From positions 1-64,000 of the forward strand of contig PWZL01000080.1 in NCBI GenBank assembly GCA_003567475.1: DNA of 64,000 nt, in the 5' to 3' direction. The notes under the pieces are model-generated. The model saw only the letters and a program-made list of their open reading frames with translations. It was not told the origin of the DNA and made no database searches. Made by a program: the position numbers and the translations under genes. Positions 8,996-17,955 of the stretch are shown piece after piece (the stretch's first letter is position 1; each line of letters opens with the position of its first letter). The stretch is from Gammaproteobacteria bacterium. Lineage in GTDB: Bacteria; Pseudomonadota; Gammaproteobacteria; Steroidobacterales; PWYM01.

Positions 8996-9964
8996 ATGCG
9001 CGCCATGCTCTGCCATCAGCACGGGGGCGTCGAGAGCCTCGAGGCGGGCGAGTTGCCCGACCCGGTGCCCTCCGACCAGGAGGTCATCATCGAAATCCAC
9101 GCCTGCGGCCTGAACTTTCCCGACGTGCTGATGATCGCCGGCAAGTACCAGACCCAACCGCCGCTGCCCTTCGCCCCTGGCGCGGAGGTCGCCGGCGTCA
9201 TCACGGCCTGCGGGGCCGGCGTGCAGACGCTGTCGCCTGGCCAACGGGTCCTCGCCTACTGCGGTCACGGCGGTCTGGCCGAACAGGTCGCCGTCCCGGC
9301 GGCGCAGGTGCTGCCAATCCCAGAGCGGATGCCCTTTGAAGAGGCGGCTGCGTTCCTGCTCACCTTTGGCACCTCGTGGCATGCCTTGAAACAACGCGCG
9401 GCCCTGCGGGCAGGGGAAACACTGCTGGTGCTCGGCGCCGCCGGCGGCGTCGGTCTGGCAGCCGTGGAACTCGGCAAGCTGGTGGGCGCGCGGGTGCTCG
9501 CCATCGCCAGCAGCGAGGAGAAGCGTGACCTCGTTGCGGCCCACGGCGCGGATGCGGTGCGTGACTATGCCGATCTGCGCGCCAGTATCGGGGAGTTCAC
9601 CGGGGGACGCGGCATCGATGTGGTGTTCGATCCCGTCGGCGGCTCGATGTTCGAACAGGCGTTGCGCTCCTGCGCGTGGAACGGCCGGGCACTGGTGATC
9701 GGCTTTGCCGGCGGCGAGATCCCGCGCGTACCGATGAACCTCCCGCTGCTCAAAGGCGCCAGTATCGTCGGCGTCTTCTGGGGCAGTTTCGTCGCCCGTG
9801 AACCCGAGGTGGCACGGGCCAACCACCTCGAGCTGCTCGAGCACTACGCCGCGGGGCGCCTGCGGGTACACGTCGGCGCCACCTATCCGCTTGCCCAGTC
9901 TGCCGAGGCGCTGGCAGTGCTGGCCGGCCGCGGCGCCATGGGCAAGGTGGTGGTCACGCCGTGA
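8996..9964 (+). CDS. zinc-free medium-chain reductase, NADPH:quinone oxidoreductase family
   Basis: A 322-residue MDR-superfamily enzyme. The N-terminal GroES-like domain lacks the zinc ligands of alcohol dehydrogenases and carries the quinone-reductase motif ACGLNFPDVLMIAGKYQ. The Rossmann domain starts with LVLGAAGGVGLAAVELGKLVGARV at about residue 140. Human QOR-like and QORL-2-like proteins share this pattern; the substrate could be a quinone or an enoyl compound. It lies 24 bp after the SDR gene and overlaps the start of the next gene by four bases (GTGA), so the three are co-translated. Confidence 0.87.
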   Translation: MRAMLCHQHGGVESLEAGELPDPVPSDQEVIIEIHACGLNFPDVLMIAGKYQTQPPLPFAPGAEVAGVITACGAGVQTLSPGQRVLAYCGHGGLAEQVAVPAAQVLPIPERMPFEEAAAFLLTFGTSWHALKQRAALRAGETLLVLGAAGGVGLAAVELGKLVGARVLAIASSEEKRDLVAAHGADAVRDYADLRASIGEFTGGRGIDVVFDPVGGSMFEQALRSCAWNGRALVIGFAGGEIPRVPMNLPLLKGASIVGVFWGSFVAREPEVARANHLELLEHYAAGRLRVHVGATYPLAQSAEALAVLAGRGAMGKVVVTP

Positions 9965-10677
9965 GTCGCCTGTTGCTGGTCCGGCATGGCCAGGCATCGT
10001 TTTTCGGCGACGACTACGATCGGTTGTCCCCGCAGGGCCTGCTGCAGGCGCGCCGGCTTGGCCAGCATCTCGCGGACACGGGCGTCACCATCGACGTCAG
10101 CTATGTCGGTCCGCTGCGGCGCCACCGGGAAACCGCGGAGGCGGTCGCCACCAGCTACCGCGCCGCCCGCGGCGACTGGCCCGCCGAACAGTCGGTCGCG
10201 GCGCTCGCCGAGCATGAGGCCGCTGCGGTGATGAAGAGCGTCCTGGGGCTGGCGGAGGCCTCGGGAAACGGCGGGCTCTCGCAGGTCCCTTCAGAAGATC
10301 CCGCCGAACGCCGGCGCCTCATTCGCGACTACTTCCGGCGCTGGGAGCAGGTGTCGCGACGCTGGATCGACGGCGAGTTCACCGACCTGCCGCATGAACC
10401 CTGGCAGACTGCCCGCCAACGCGCAGCGGAGGCCCTGGCGCTGATGACCGCGCCCGGCCGCGCGGGCGACACCCGAATCGCCTTCTCCTCCGGCGGTCTG
10501 ATCTGCATGATTGTGGGCGAACTGCTCGGTCTGGACGACCAGCGGATCTTCGATCTGAGCCTGGTGTTCGGCAATTGTGCGATCACCGAAATCCGGTTTT
10601 CCGGACAGCGCCGAACCCTCGCCGGGTTCAACCTGACCCCGCACCTGGTGGCTGACGGACTGGCCACGATGGTCTGA
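9961..10677 (+). CDS. histidine phosphatase family protein
   Basis: A 238-residue member of the phosphoglycerate-mutase-like superfamily. The catalytic RHG motif (LLLVRHGQASFF) is at residues 5-15, with a second Arg in YVGPLRRHRETAE near 55 and a C-terminal His region that is less clear. Start is GTG, overlapping the stop of the reductase gene. The substrate is unknown. Co-transcription with SDR and MDR genes suggests a role in the same lipid or CoA pathway; small-molecule phosphatases of this type are often companions of such operons. Confidence 0.82.
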   Translation: MSRLLLVRHGQASFFGDDYDRLSPQGLLQARRLGQHLADTGVTIDVSYVGPLRRHRETAEAVATSYRAARGDWPAEQSVAALAEHEAAAVMKSVLGLAEASGNGGLSQVPSEDPAERRRLIRDYFRRWEQVSRRWIDGEFTDLPHEPWQTARQRAAEALALMTAPGRAGDTRIAFSSGGLICMIVGELLGLDDQRIFDLSLVFGNCAITEIRFSGQRRTLAGFNLTPHLVADGLATMV

Positions 10678-10705
10678 GCTGAGCTCCGGACCAGCAGACC
10701 GGGAG

Positions 10706-10734
10706 TTGACAGCCTCGGTTGTATACAACATGAT
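10706..10734 (+). promoter_or_regulatory. promoter of the leucine operon, with palindrome in the spacer
   Basis: A perfect consensus -35 box TTGACA (10706-10711) is followed by exactly 17 bp and CATGAT (10729-10734, 4/6 to the -10 consensus). The spacer contains the perfect palindrome TTGTATACAA (10719-10728), a shape common for GntR-type operators, so a repressor may act here as well as the attenuator. Initiation would fall at 10741-10742, at the A of the leader-peptide ATG. Confidence 0.7.
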
Positions 10735-10741
10735 CGGACTC

Positions 10742-10855
10742 ATGAACGTGGTTGCGCCCAGCCCCGCCTCGCGCCTCACAGGCTCGCTGCCTGTGCAGGG
10801 TGTCCTTGCCGGCCTTCTCCTTCTTAGCCGCTCGAGGTGCGGGCTGTCCGGCTGA
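10742..10855 (+). CDS. leucine leader peptide (attenuator control peptide)
   Basis: A 37-codon frame lies between the leucine promoter and the terminator ahead of the operon. It contains eight leucines, four of them consecutive (CTT CTC CTT CTT at 10814-10825). These are unusual choices in a genome that otherwise prefers CTG, as expected for a sensor of charged leucyl-tRNA. The stop (TGA, 10853-10855) lies downstream of the antiterminator strand. No Shine-Dalgarno is seen before the ATG, which coincides with the predicted transcript 5' end; translation may be leaderless, or start at the in-frame GTG at 10748. Confidence 0.8.
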   Translation: MNVVAPSPASRLTGSLPVQGVLAGLLLLSRSRCGLSG

Positions 10856-10888
10856 ACGCCACGTTTCGCTGAACACCAACCCCGCACC
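10836..10888 (+). promoter_or_regulatory. antiterminator of the leucine attenuator
   Basis: GGTGCGGG (10836-10843) is a perfect 8-bp complement of CCCGCACC (10881-10888), which contains the left arm of the terminator, so the two structures exclude each other. AGCCGC (10826-10831), directly after the Leu codons, can pair with GCGGGCT (10839-10845) to block the antiterminator. A ribosome stalled on the Leu codons covers the first strand and frees 10836-10843 (read-through). A ribosome at the stop codon covers that strand, and the terminator forms. Confidence 0.8.
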
Positions 10889-10913
10889 GGCAGACGATGC
10901 GGGGTTTTTTTTT
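10879..10913 (+). terminator. leucine attenuator terminator
   Basis: ACCCCGCA (10879-10886) and TGCGGGGT (10898-10905) form an 8-bp stem with an 11-base loop, followed by an uninterrupted run of nine T (10905-10913). It lies about 40 bp before the first structural gene and just after the leucine leader peptide: a classic attenuator terminator. Confidence 0.93.
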
Positions 10914-10953
10914 GTCGCCTCAGGGCGGCGAACCGAGGGAGTGACTGGCCATC

Positions 10954-12051
10954 ATGATCGATCAACGCCTGCCGGCCCAGCTGGCCGCGACCGACTGGGG
11001 TGCCGAGCCGGAGCAGCCGGAGTCCCCGGCGACTTTCACCGACATCGAAGCCGCCGCTGAGGTGATCGCCGCGTGGCTGCAACCAACCCCCCTCATCCGC
11101 CACCCATTGCTCAATCAGCGCGCCGGCTGCGATCTGTGGGTGAAACTCGAGAACGCCCAGCCGGTCGGTTCTTTCAAGATCCGCGGCACGCTGAGCCTGC
11201 TGGCTGCGCTGACCCCCGAACAACGCGCCGCGGGACTGGTTACGGCCACCCGCGGCAACTTCGGTCAGGCACTCGCACGCGCCGCAGCCCTCTACGGTGC
11301 CCGCTGCACGATCTTTGTGCCCATGGGTAATGCGCCTGGCAAGAACGCCGCCATGCGGGCCACCGGCGCCGAAGTCATCGAACGGGGCCACGACTTCGAC
11401 GCCGCCTGGGATGCCGCAGTGCGCCACGCGCGCCGCAGTGGTCAACCCTGCCTCCACCCCGCCCGTCACCGCGCACTGGTCGCGGGCCAGGGCACCGTGG
11501 CGCTGGAGATGCTGCGCCAGGTCTCCAAGCCGTTCGATGCGCTCATCGTGCCCGTTGGCGGCGGCAGCCTGGCAGCCGGCACCGCGCTGGCCGCCCGCAG
11601 GCTCAGCCCGGGAACCCGTCTCATCGCGGTCCAGGCCGAGAACGCACCGGCCTTCCACCATGCCTGGCACACTGGCGAGGATCGCGCATTTGCGACCGCG
11701 CCGACGATTGCCGATGGCCTGGCCAGCCGGATACCCGTCGCCTACACGATGTCGGTGCTGCGTGAGCACATCGACGAGTTCGTGACCGTCAGCGAGGCCG
11801 AGATCGCCGCAGCCATCCGGCTATACCTCGAGACCGTGCACCAGCTGGCCGAGGGCGGCGGCGCCGCGCCCCTCGCCGCAGCCTGCAAGCTCGCCGGCGA
11901 GCTCTCGGGCAGCCGTGTCGGCGTCGTGCTCAGCGGCGGCAACATCGATGTCAGCACCTTGCGCGCGGTGCTGGACGAGGCGCCGCCTCAGCACCACCCG
12001 CAAGCCATGGGGATCTACCCCATGTCTTCCCTGGACTACGGCAGCCGTTGA
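10954..12051 (+). CDS. threonine dehydratase-like PLP enzyme (catalytic domain only)
   Basis: A 365-residue fold-type II PLP enzyme. The Schiff-base lysine is Lys75 in PVGSFKIRG, the substrate/phosphate loop reads TATRGNFGQ (rather than the common SAGNHAQ), and the cofactor-phosphate loop is GGGSLAAG near 195. It is expected to deaminate threonine to 2-oxobutyrate, the isoleucine precursor, or serine to pyruvate. It has no C-terminal ACT-like regulatory domain, so it is shorter than biosynthetic IlvA (about 510). It is the first gene under the leucine attenuator, ahead of leuA and ilvE, which supports a branched-chain role and suggests control by expression rather than by isoleucine feedback. 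Confidence 0.82.
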   Translation: MIDQRLPAQLAATDWGAEPEQPESPATFTDIEAAAEVIAAWLQPTPLIRHPLLNQRAGCDLWVKLENAQPVGSFKIRGTLSLLAALTPEQRAAGLVTATRGNFGQALARAAALYGARCTIFVPMGNAPGKNAAMRATGAEVIERGHDFDAAWDAAVRHARRSGQPCLHPARHRALVAGQGTVALEMLRQVSKPFDALIVPVGGGSLAAGTALAARRLSPGTRLIAVQAENAPAFHHAWHTGEDRAFATAPTIADGLASRIPVAYTMSVLREHIDEFVTVSEAEIAAAIRLYLETVHQLAEGGGAAPLAAACKLAGELSGSRVGVVLSGGNIDVSTLRAVLDEAPPQHHPQAMGIYPMSSLDYGSR

Positions 12052-12118
12052 ACGGCACACCGGAAACACCGTATTGCAACGACCGGCCGGAAACACCGGC
12101 CCGACAGGAGCCGAGACC

Positions 12119-13687
12119 ATGACTTCAATGGCAGATGACAACCGCGTGAAGATCTTCGACACGACGCTGCGTGACGGCGAGCAGGCCCCGGGCTGCAGCA
12201 TGACTCTCCGGGAAAAGCTCCGTGTCGCCCAGGCGCTTGCCGACCTGCGAGTGGACATCATCGAGGCCGGTTTCCCAGCCGCGTCCCCAGGCGATTTCGA
12301 GGCCGTCCAAGCCATCGCCGGCACGGTCCGCGGCCCGGTGATCTGCGGTCTGGCGCGTTGCAACCCCGCCGACATCGAGCGCGCCTGGCACGCCCTGCGT
12401 GACGCCGAGCGCAAACGGATTCACGTGTTCGTTGCCACCAGCGCCATTCACCGCGAACACAAGCTGCAGATGGCCAAGGACGAGATCCTCAAGAGCGCGG
12501 TCGAAGGCGTCAAGCTGGCTCGCAGCTACTGTGACGACGTGGAATTCTCCCCTGAAGACGCCTCTCGCACTGAGCTCGAATACCTGGCCGAGGTCGTCGC
12601 TGCCGTCATCGAAGCCGGTGCCCGCACGATCAACATTCCAGACACCGTAGGCTACACGGTGCCGGGCGAATTCCACGAGGTTTTCCGCTATCTCAAGCAG
12701 CACGTGCCCGGCATCGACGATGTGGTGCTGTCGGTCCACTGTCATGATGATCTCGGGATGGCCGTGGCCAACAGCCTCGCTGCCGTGCAGGCCGGCGCGC
12801 GTCAGGTGGAGTGCACGATCAACGGCATCGGCGAGCGGGCCGGAAACTGCTCGCTCGAGGAAGTCGTCATGGCGCTGAAAACCCGGGAGGCCTACTTCGG
12901 GCTGCATACGGGGATCGATTCACGGCGCCTGTATCCGACCAGTCGGCTGGTCTCCTCGATCACCGGCATGCACGTCCCGCGCAACAAGGCGGTGGTTGGC
13001 GAAAACGCCTTCGCCCATGAAGCCGGTATCCATCAACACGGCATGCTGCGTCACCACGCCACCTACGAGATCATGCGCCCGGAAGATGTCGGGATCAGCC
13101 GATCCAACCTGGTGCTCGGCAAGCATAGCGGTCGGCATGCGTTCCGCGAGCGGGTCGAACAGCTCGGCTTCCGCCTGGATGATGCCGAACTCAAGCGCTG
13201 TTTCGATGAGTTCAAGAAGCTGGCCGATCGCAAGAAGGAGATGTTCGACGCCGATATCGAGGCGATTCTCATGAACGCCGAAACCGGCCAGGCGGGTTTC
13301 TGGCGCATGGAGGAACTCCACATCACCGCCGGCACCGGGACGATTGCCGCAGCAGCCGTCAAGCTCATCTCGGAGGAACACGATGAGGTCCAGGAAGCGG
13401 CCGTCGGCGACGGACCGGTGGCCGCGGCATTCCGTGCGCTCGAGCGTGCCACCGGCATCGAACTGGTGCTGAAGAACTTCGAATTGCGCAGCGTGACCCT
13501 CGGGAATGACGCTCAGGGTGAGGTGACCGTGACCGTCGAATATAATGGGCAGTCCTTCAGGGGTCAGGGCCTGTCCACGGATATTGTCGAGGCGGGTGCA
13601 CGCGCCTATCTGGAGGTCATCAACCGCATCCAGCGGCGACTGCGCAGCACTGCCGCCGAGCCCGCCGCGGCGGCGGCGAGCGCCTGA
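12119..13687 (+). CDS. leuA: 2-isopropylmalate synthase
   Basis: A 522-residue LeuA, close to the usual length. It condenses 2-oxoisovalerate with acetyl-CoA, the committed step of leucine synthesis. The TIM-barrel signature DTTLRDGEQ is at residues 14-22 and the metal-binding HCHDDLG motif near 207. The C-terminal regulatory domain, where leucine binds in the family, is present from about 390 to the end, so feedback inhibition adds to attenuation. GGAG lies eight bases before the ATG at 12119. Second gene of the operon. Confidence 0.96.
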   Translation: MTSMADDNRVKIFDTTLRDGEQAPGCSMTLREKLRVAQALADLRVDIIEAGFPAASPGDFEAVQAIAGTVRGPVICGLARCNPADIERAWHALRDAERKRIHVFVATSAIHREHKLQMAKDEILKSAVEGVKLARSYCDDVEFSPEDASRTELEYLAEVVAAVIEAGARTINIPDTVGYTVPGEFHEVFRYLKQHVPGIDDVVLSVHCHDDLGMAVANSLAAVQAGARQVECTINGIGERAGNCSLEEVVMALKTREAYFGLHTGIDSRRLYPTSRLVSSITGMHVPRNKAVVGENAFAHEAGIHQHGMLRHHATYEIMRPEDVGISRSNLVLGKHSGRHAFRERVEQLGFRLDDAELKRCFDEFKKLADRKKEMFDADIEAILMNAETGQAGFWRMEELHITAGTGTIAAAAVKLISEEHDEVQEAAVGDGPVAAAFRALERATGIELVLKNFELRSVTLGNDAQGEVTVTVEYNGQSFRGQGLSTDIVEAGARAYLEVINRIQRRLRSTAAEPAAAAASA

Positions 13688-13713
13688 ACACCAACGATTA
13701 CAAGGTACGCCCC

Positions 13714-14658
13714 ATGCCCATCCAAGCGAGTCGCTTCATCTGGTTCAACGGCAAACTCGTCCCCTGGGAGGACGCCAACGTTCACGTCCTCTCGCACGCG
13801 CTGCATTACGGTTCATCGGTGTTCGAGGGCATCCGCGTCTATCGCGGCCCCACAGGCAGCCAGATCTTCCGGCTCGAGGAACATCTTCAGCGACTGCACG
13901 ATTCGGCCAAGATCTACCGCTTTCCCATCCCCTATGACGTCCCCACCCTGGCGGCGGCCTGCAAGCAGGTCATCCGCGACAACGGACTGGAAAACGGCGC
14001 CTATATCCGACCGGTAGCGTTCCGTGGCTATGGTGAGATCGGGCTTGCAGCCAAACCCGATCATCGCGTTGACACGGCCATCGCCGCATGGGAATGGGGC
14101 GCCTACCTCGGCGCCGAGGGCATGGAAAAAGGGGTTGATGTCTGCATTTCCTCCTGGCAGCGGGTCGCCCCCAACACCCTGCCCGCGCTGGCCAAAGCCG
14201 GTGGCAATTATCTCTCAAGCCAGCTGATCAGCATGGAGGCACGCAGGCTCGGCTTCGCCGAGGGGATTGCGCTGACCACCCGCGGCACGGTCAGCGAAGG
14301 CGCGGGTGAAAACGTGTTCGTGGTCAAGAACGGGCGGATTTTTACCCCGACGGCGACCGATTCGATCCTCACCGGCATCACCCGCGACACCATCATCACG
14401 CTCGCACGGGAGGCCGGGCTCGAAGTGATCGAAAAGGAACTGCCCCGCGAGATGCTGTATCTCGCCGACGAGATTTTCCTGACCGGTACCGCTGCGGAAA
14501 TCACCCCCGTGCGCTCGGTGGATCGTCTGGAGGTCGGCGCCGGCCGCCGGGGTCCCGTGACAGAGATGCTGCAGTCGCGGTTCTTCGGTCTGTTCGACGG
14601 TTCGACCCCGGACCGCTGGGGATGGCTTGACCCGGTCGAAGACAGCACAGCGGCCTGA
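13714..14658 (+). CDS. ilvE: branched-chain amino-acid aminotransferase
   Basis: A 314-residue fold-type IV PLP aminotransferase interconverting Leu/Ile/Val and their 2-oxo acids with glutamate. The PLP lysine is Lys161 in the family motif LAKAGGNYLSSQ, and the N-terminal HALHYGSSVFEGIR matches IlvE exactly. It sits inside the leu operon between leuA and leuC, so the last shared step is made with the pathway enzymes. Confidence 0.95.
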   Translation: MPIQASRFIWFNGKLVPWEDANVHVLSHALHYGSSVFEGIRVYRGPTGSQIFRLEEHLQRLHDSAKIYRFPIPYDVPTLAAACKQVIRDNGLENGAYIRPVAFRGYGEIGLAAKPDHRVDTAIAAWEWGAYLGAEGMEKGVDVCISSWQRVAPNTLPALAKAGGNYLSSQLISMEARRLGFAEGIALTTRGTVSEGAGENVFVVKNGRIFTPTATDSILTGITRDTIITLAREAGLEVIEKELPREMLYLADEIFLTGTAAEITPVRSVDRLEVGAGRRGPVTEMLQSRFFGLFDGSTPDRWGWLDPVEDSTAA

Positions 14659-14712
14659 TTTACAGCCGGGCGCCCGGGCCCGGCCCAAATAAACCTCGAG
14701 ATAGGGAGTGTC

Positions 14713-16119
14713 ATGAGCGCCAAATCGCTTTTCGCCAAGGTATGGGACGACCACATCGTCGTGCCTGAATCCGACGACCATCCGGCCGTCCTGTACATCG
14801 ACCTGCACCTGACCCACGAAGTGACTTCACCGCAGGCGTTTTCGGTATTGCGGGAACGCGGGCTGCCGGTGCGGCGCACCGACCTGACGCTGGCGACCAT
14901 GGATCACTCCACGCCGACGCTGCCGGTCCGCAGCTTCAAGGATCTCGAGGTGGTGGCTGAACCCAAGGCAGCCGCACAGATCGTGAAACTCGACAAGAAC
15001 TGCGCGGAGTTCGGGGTCAAGCTGCACGGTTTCGACAGTGAATACCGGGGTATCGTCCATGTCATCGGCCCGGAACTCGGCGCCACCCAGCCGGGCAAGA
15101 CGATTGTCTGCGGCGACAGCCATACGTCGACACACGGCGCCTTCGGCGCGCTTGCCTTCGGCATCGGCACGACGGAAGTCGGCCACGTCATGGCGACCCA
15201 GTGTCTGTTGCAGCGCCGGCCGAAGACCTTCGCGGTCAACTTCGAGGGACAGCTTCCGCACGGCGTGACCGCCAAGGACATGATCCTCGCGCTGATCGGG
15301 CAGATCGGCGTCGATGGCGGTGTCGGGCACGTATTCGAGTACCGGGGCAGCACGATCGCCGGGCTCGACATGGAACAGCGGATGACCATCTGCAACATGT
15401 CAATCGAGGCCGGCGCCCGCGCCGGCATGATCGCGCCCGACGACACCACTATCGAGTACCTGGCCGGGAGGCCGCTGGTGCCCCAGGGTCAGGCCTGGGA
15501 GGCGGCCGTTGCCCGCTGGCGCAGCCTCCCCTCGGATCCCGATGCACGCTTCGACCGGGAAGTGACCCTGGACGTCTCCGCACTGCGCCCGATGGTCACG
15601 TTTGGCACCAATCCGGGCATGGTGGTGGCGATCGACGACGCCATCCCCGAGCGCAGCGACGCGAATTTCCGCAAGGCGCTGGAGTATATGGGTGTGACGG
15701 CCGGACGCCCGCTGGCCGGACATCCGGTGGATATCGTGTTCGTCGGCAGCTGCACCAATTCCCGGCTCTCCGACCTTGAACAGGCGGCTGCCGTGATGAA
15801 GGGCCGGCATGTGGCGAAGGGCGTGCGCATGCTGGTCGTGCCGGGCTCTCAACAGGTCAAGAAGGCCGCCGAGGCCCGGGGACTCGACCGGGTATTCACC
15901 GAGGCCGGCGCGGAGTGGCGGGAGTCCGGCTGCTCGATGTGCCTCGGCATGAACGGTGACACCGTGCCTTCCGGGCAGCTCGCCGTCAGCACCAGCAACC
16001 GCAACTTCGAGGGTCGCCAGGGCAAGGGGGCACGCACCGTACTGGCCAGCCCCGCCACGGCGGCTGCCAGCGCACTTGCCGGCAGCGTGGCCGACCCCCG
16101 CCCCTACCTCGCGAACTGA
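14713..16119 (+). CDS. leuC: 3-isopropylmalate dehydratase large subunit
   Basis: A 468-residue aconitase-family subunit that isomerises 2- to 3-isopropylmalate together with LeuD. The three [4Fe-4S] ligands are Cys347 (GSCTNSR), Cys407 and Cys410 (CSMCLGMN), and [13 protein letters not shown] near 135 contributes active-site residues. AGGGAG precedes the ATG. It is 11 bp upstream of leuD. Length and every motif are canonical. Confidence 0.97.
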   Translation: MSAKSLFAKVWDDHIVVPESDDHPAVLYIDLHLTHEVTSPQAFSVLRERGLPVRRTDLTLATMDHSTPTLPVRSFKDLEVVAEPKAAAQIVKLDKNCAEFGVKLHGFDSEYRGIVHVIGPELGATQPGKTIVCGDSHTSTHGAFGALAFGIGTTEVGHVMATQCLLQRRPKTFAVNFEGQLPHGVTAKDMILALIGQIGVDGGVGHVFEYRGSTIAGLDMEQRMTICNMSIEAGARAGMIAPDDTTIEYLAGRPLVPQGQAWEAAVARWRSLPSDPDARFDREVTLDVSALRPMVTFGTNPGMVVAIDDAIPERSDANFRKALEYMGVTAGRPLAGHPVDIVFVGSCTNSRLSDLEQAAAVMKGRHVAKGVRMLVVPGSQQVKKAAEARGLDRVFTEAGAEWRESGCSMCLGMNGDTVPSGQLAVSTSNRNFEGRQGKGARTVLASPATAAASALAGSVADPRPYLAN

Positions 16120-16130
16120 GAGAGACTGCC

Positions 16131-16715
16131 ATGGAACCCATCAGCGTCATCCGCTCGCGCACGGTCGTTCTGCCCTACGACGATGTCGACACCGACCAGA
16201 TCATCCCTGCGCGCTACCTGACCACCACCACCCGCGAGGGCCTTGGCGAAGCCGCCTTCGCCGACTGGCGTTACGACGCGCAGGGCGAGCCTCGCGCCGA
16301 CTTCGAACTCAATCGCCCGGAGGCGGCGGGCTGCCGGGTGCTGGTGGCCGGCCACAACTTCGGCTGCGGTTCCTCACGTGAACACGCGCCCTGGGCCCTG
16401 CTCGACTACGGCATTCTGGCTGTGATCAGCACCGAAATCGCCGATATCTTTCGCAGCAATTCCCTCAAGAACGGGCTGCTGCCAGTGGTGGTGGATCAAC
16501 AGGCCCACGCCTGGCTGCTGGCCAACCCCGGCGCCGAAGTCAGCATCGACCTGGGGGCACGCAAGGTCAGCCTGCCGGATGGCCGAGAGGTGGCATTCCC
16601 CATCGACGGATTCTCGCGGTATTGCCTCATGAACGGTATCGATCAGCTGGGTTTCCTGCTGCAGCAGGAAGCCCAGATCGTCAGCTTCGAGCAGAACCGC
16701 CCATGGCAGCCCTGA
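16131..16715 (+). CDS. leuD: 3-isopropylmalate dehydratase small subunit
   Basis: A 194-residue aconitase swivel domain that completes the LeuCD enzyme. Recognisable motifs are [15 protein letters not shown] near residue 20 and [17 protein letters not shown] near 75. It is slightly shorter than the E. coli protein (201), the difference being at the C-terminus. Its last 13 bases overlap the start of leuB, pointing to translational coupling. Confidence 0.96.
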   Translation: MEPISVIRSRTVVLPYDDVDTDQIIPARYLTTTTREGLGEAAFADWRYDAQGEPRADFELNRPEAAGCRVLVAGHNFGCGSSREHAPWALLDYGILAVISTEIADIFRSNSLKNGLLPVVVDQQAHAWLLANPGAEVSIDLGARKVSLPDGREVAFPIDGFSRYCLMNGIDQLGFLLQQEAQIVSFEQNRPWQP

Positions 16716-17758
16716 TTGCCGTCCTGCCCGGGGACGGCATCGGGCCGGAGGTGACCGCGGAGGCGGTGCGGGTGCTCGAGGCCGCCAGCGAGCGTCACGG
16801 CCTGCAACTCGAATTCCGGGAAGGCCTCATTGGCGGCGCGGCCCTGGATGCCGGTGAGCCCCCGCTGCCGGTGAAAACGGCGCAACTGTGTGGCGGCGCC
16901 TCGGCCGTACTGCTTGGCGCCGTGGGCGGGCCGAAATGGTCCGACCCAGGGGCGGCCTACCGCCCGGAGCAGGGCCTGCTCGATCTGCGCGCCACGCTGG
17001 GCGTGTACGCCAACCTCCGTCCCGTGAAACCCCATCCGGCGCTGCTGGCCGCCTCGCCACTGCGGCCTGAGCTGCTGGCTGGGGTGGACATCATGGTGGT
17101 CCGTGAGCTCACCGGCGGCATCTACTTCGGGCGCAAGACCCGCAGCGAGTCGGTCGCCACCGACGAGTGCCGCTACACCGTCGAGGAAATCGAACGTATC
17201 GTCCGGATGGCGGGGCAGCTGGCCCGGGGACGGCAGCGGCGGATCGTGTCGGTCGACAAGGCCAATGTGCTCGAGACCTCCCGGCTCTGGCGGGCGGTCA
17301 CGGCCCAGGTGCTGGCAGAGGAATTCCCGGATGTCGACCTCGAACATATGCTGGTCGACGCCGCCGCGATGCACCTGCTGAGCCGTCCGGCCAGTTTCGA
17401 TGTCATCGTCACCGAAAACATGTTCGGTGACATCCTGACCGACGAGGCCTCCATGCTCGCCGGCTCGCTGGGTTTGCTCCCATCAGCCTCGCTCGGCGAG
17501 GGCGGCCGTGGCCTCTACGAACCGATCCACGGCTCTGCCCCCGACATCGCCGGCCAGGGCATCGCCAACCCCTGTGCCACGCTGCTCAGTGCCGCGCTGT
17601 TGCTGCGCCACTCGCTGGACTGCGAACCCGCAGCACGCGAGATCGAGGCTGCCGTCTCCGCGGTCCTCGACGAGGGCGTCCGCACGGCTGATCTGGCGCG
17701 CGGGGGGACGAGCGTTGGCACGCGGGCTTTTGGCGACGCCGTGCTGGCGAAACTCTGA
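16703..17758 (+). CDS. leuB: 3-isopropylmalate dehydrogenase
   Basis: A 351-residue NAD-dependent beta-decarboxylating dehydrogenase that produces 2-oxoisocaproate. The start [17 protein letters not shown] overlaps leuD. Family motifs include [12 protein letters not shown] near 133, the metal-site [14 protein letters not shown] near 235, and the NAD-adenine loop [18 protein letters not shown] near 272. Last gene of the leucine operon, followed by a large stem-loop. Confidence 0.96.
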   Translation: MAALIAVLPGDGIGPEVTAEAVRVLEAASERHGLQLEFREGLIGGAALDAGEPPLPVKTAQLCGGASAVLLGAVGGPKWSDPGAAYRPEQGLLDLRATLGVYANLRPVKPHPALLAASPLRPELLAGVDIMVVRELTGGIYFGRKTRSESVATDECRYTVEEIERIVRMAGQLARGRQRRIVSVDKANVLETSRLWRAVTAQVLAEEFPDVDLEHMLVDAAAMHLLSRPASFDVIVTENMFGDILTDEASMLAGSLGLLPSASLGEGGRGLYEPIHGSAPDIAGQGIANPCATLLSAALLLRHSLDCEPAAREIEAAVSAVLDEGVRTADLARGGTSVGTRAFGDAVLAKL

Positions 17759-17765
17759 CAACACG

Positions 17766-17817
17766 CTGCGGGGGCAGGCGCTGGCGGCAACGACTTGCCG
17801 CCAGAACCGCCCCGCAG
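17766..17817 (+). terminator. nested stem-loops after leuB (probable terminator without T run)
   Basis: An inner perfect 10-bp stem CTGGCGGCAA/TTGCCGCCAG with a four-base loop (17781-17804) is enclosed by an outer 8-bp stem CTGCGGGG/CCCCGCAG (17766-17773 with 17810-17817). It begins eight bases after the leuB stop. No T tract follows, so it may act with Rho or stabilise the 3' end of the leu transcript rather than terminate alone. Confidence 0.55.
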
Positions 17818-17909
17818 GCGCCATGATCCCGACGGCACCGGCTGCTGACCGCCCGGAGATATCAGCCCAAAGACACAAAAAAACAATGAGTTGAACTATT
17901 TTCCTAATT

Positions 17910-17925
17910 TGGCACGATCATTGCT
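17910..17925 (+). promoter_or_regulatory. sigma-54 (RpoN) promoter of the diguanylate cyclase gene
   Basis: TGGCACGATCATTGCT matches the -24/-12 consensus TGGCAC-N5-TTGC(A/T) at every conserved base, with the correct spacing of the GG and GC doublets. It lies in an AT-rich patch 31 bp before the cyclase start codon. Transcription from about 17936 would leave a 20-nt leader containing the GGAG ribosome-binding site. An enhancer-binding activator would be required. Confidence 0.82.
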
Positions 17926-17955
17926 TTGCACTGTGTGGACACATGGAGCTTGAAG

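Noticed and set aside
8000-9997. 665-codon minus-strand open frame
   Set aside because: Wholly antisense to the SDR and quinone-reductase genes; composition is that of a shadow frame and no family is recognisable.
10954-12051. Calling this gene ilvA
   Set aside because: No ACT-like regulatory domain and an altered substrate loop; the family contains several activities.
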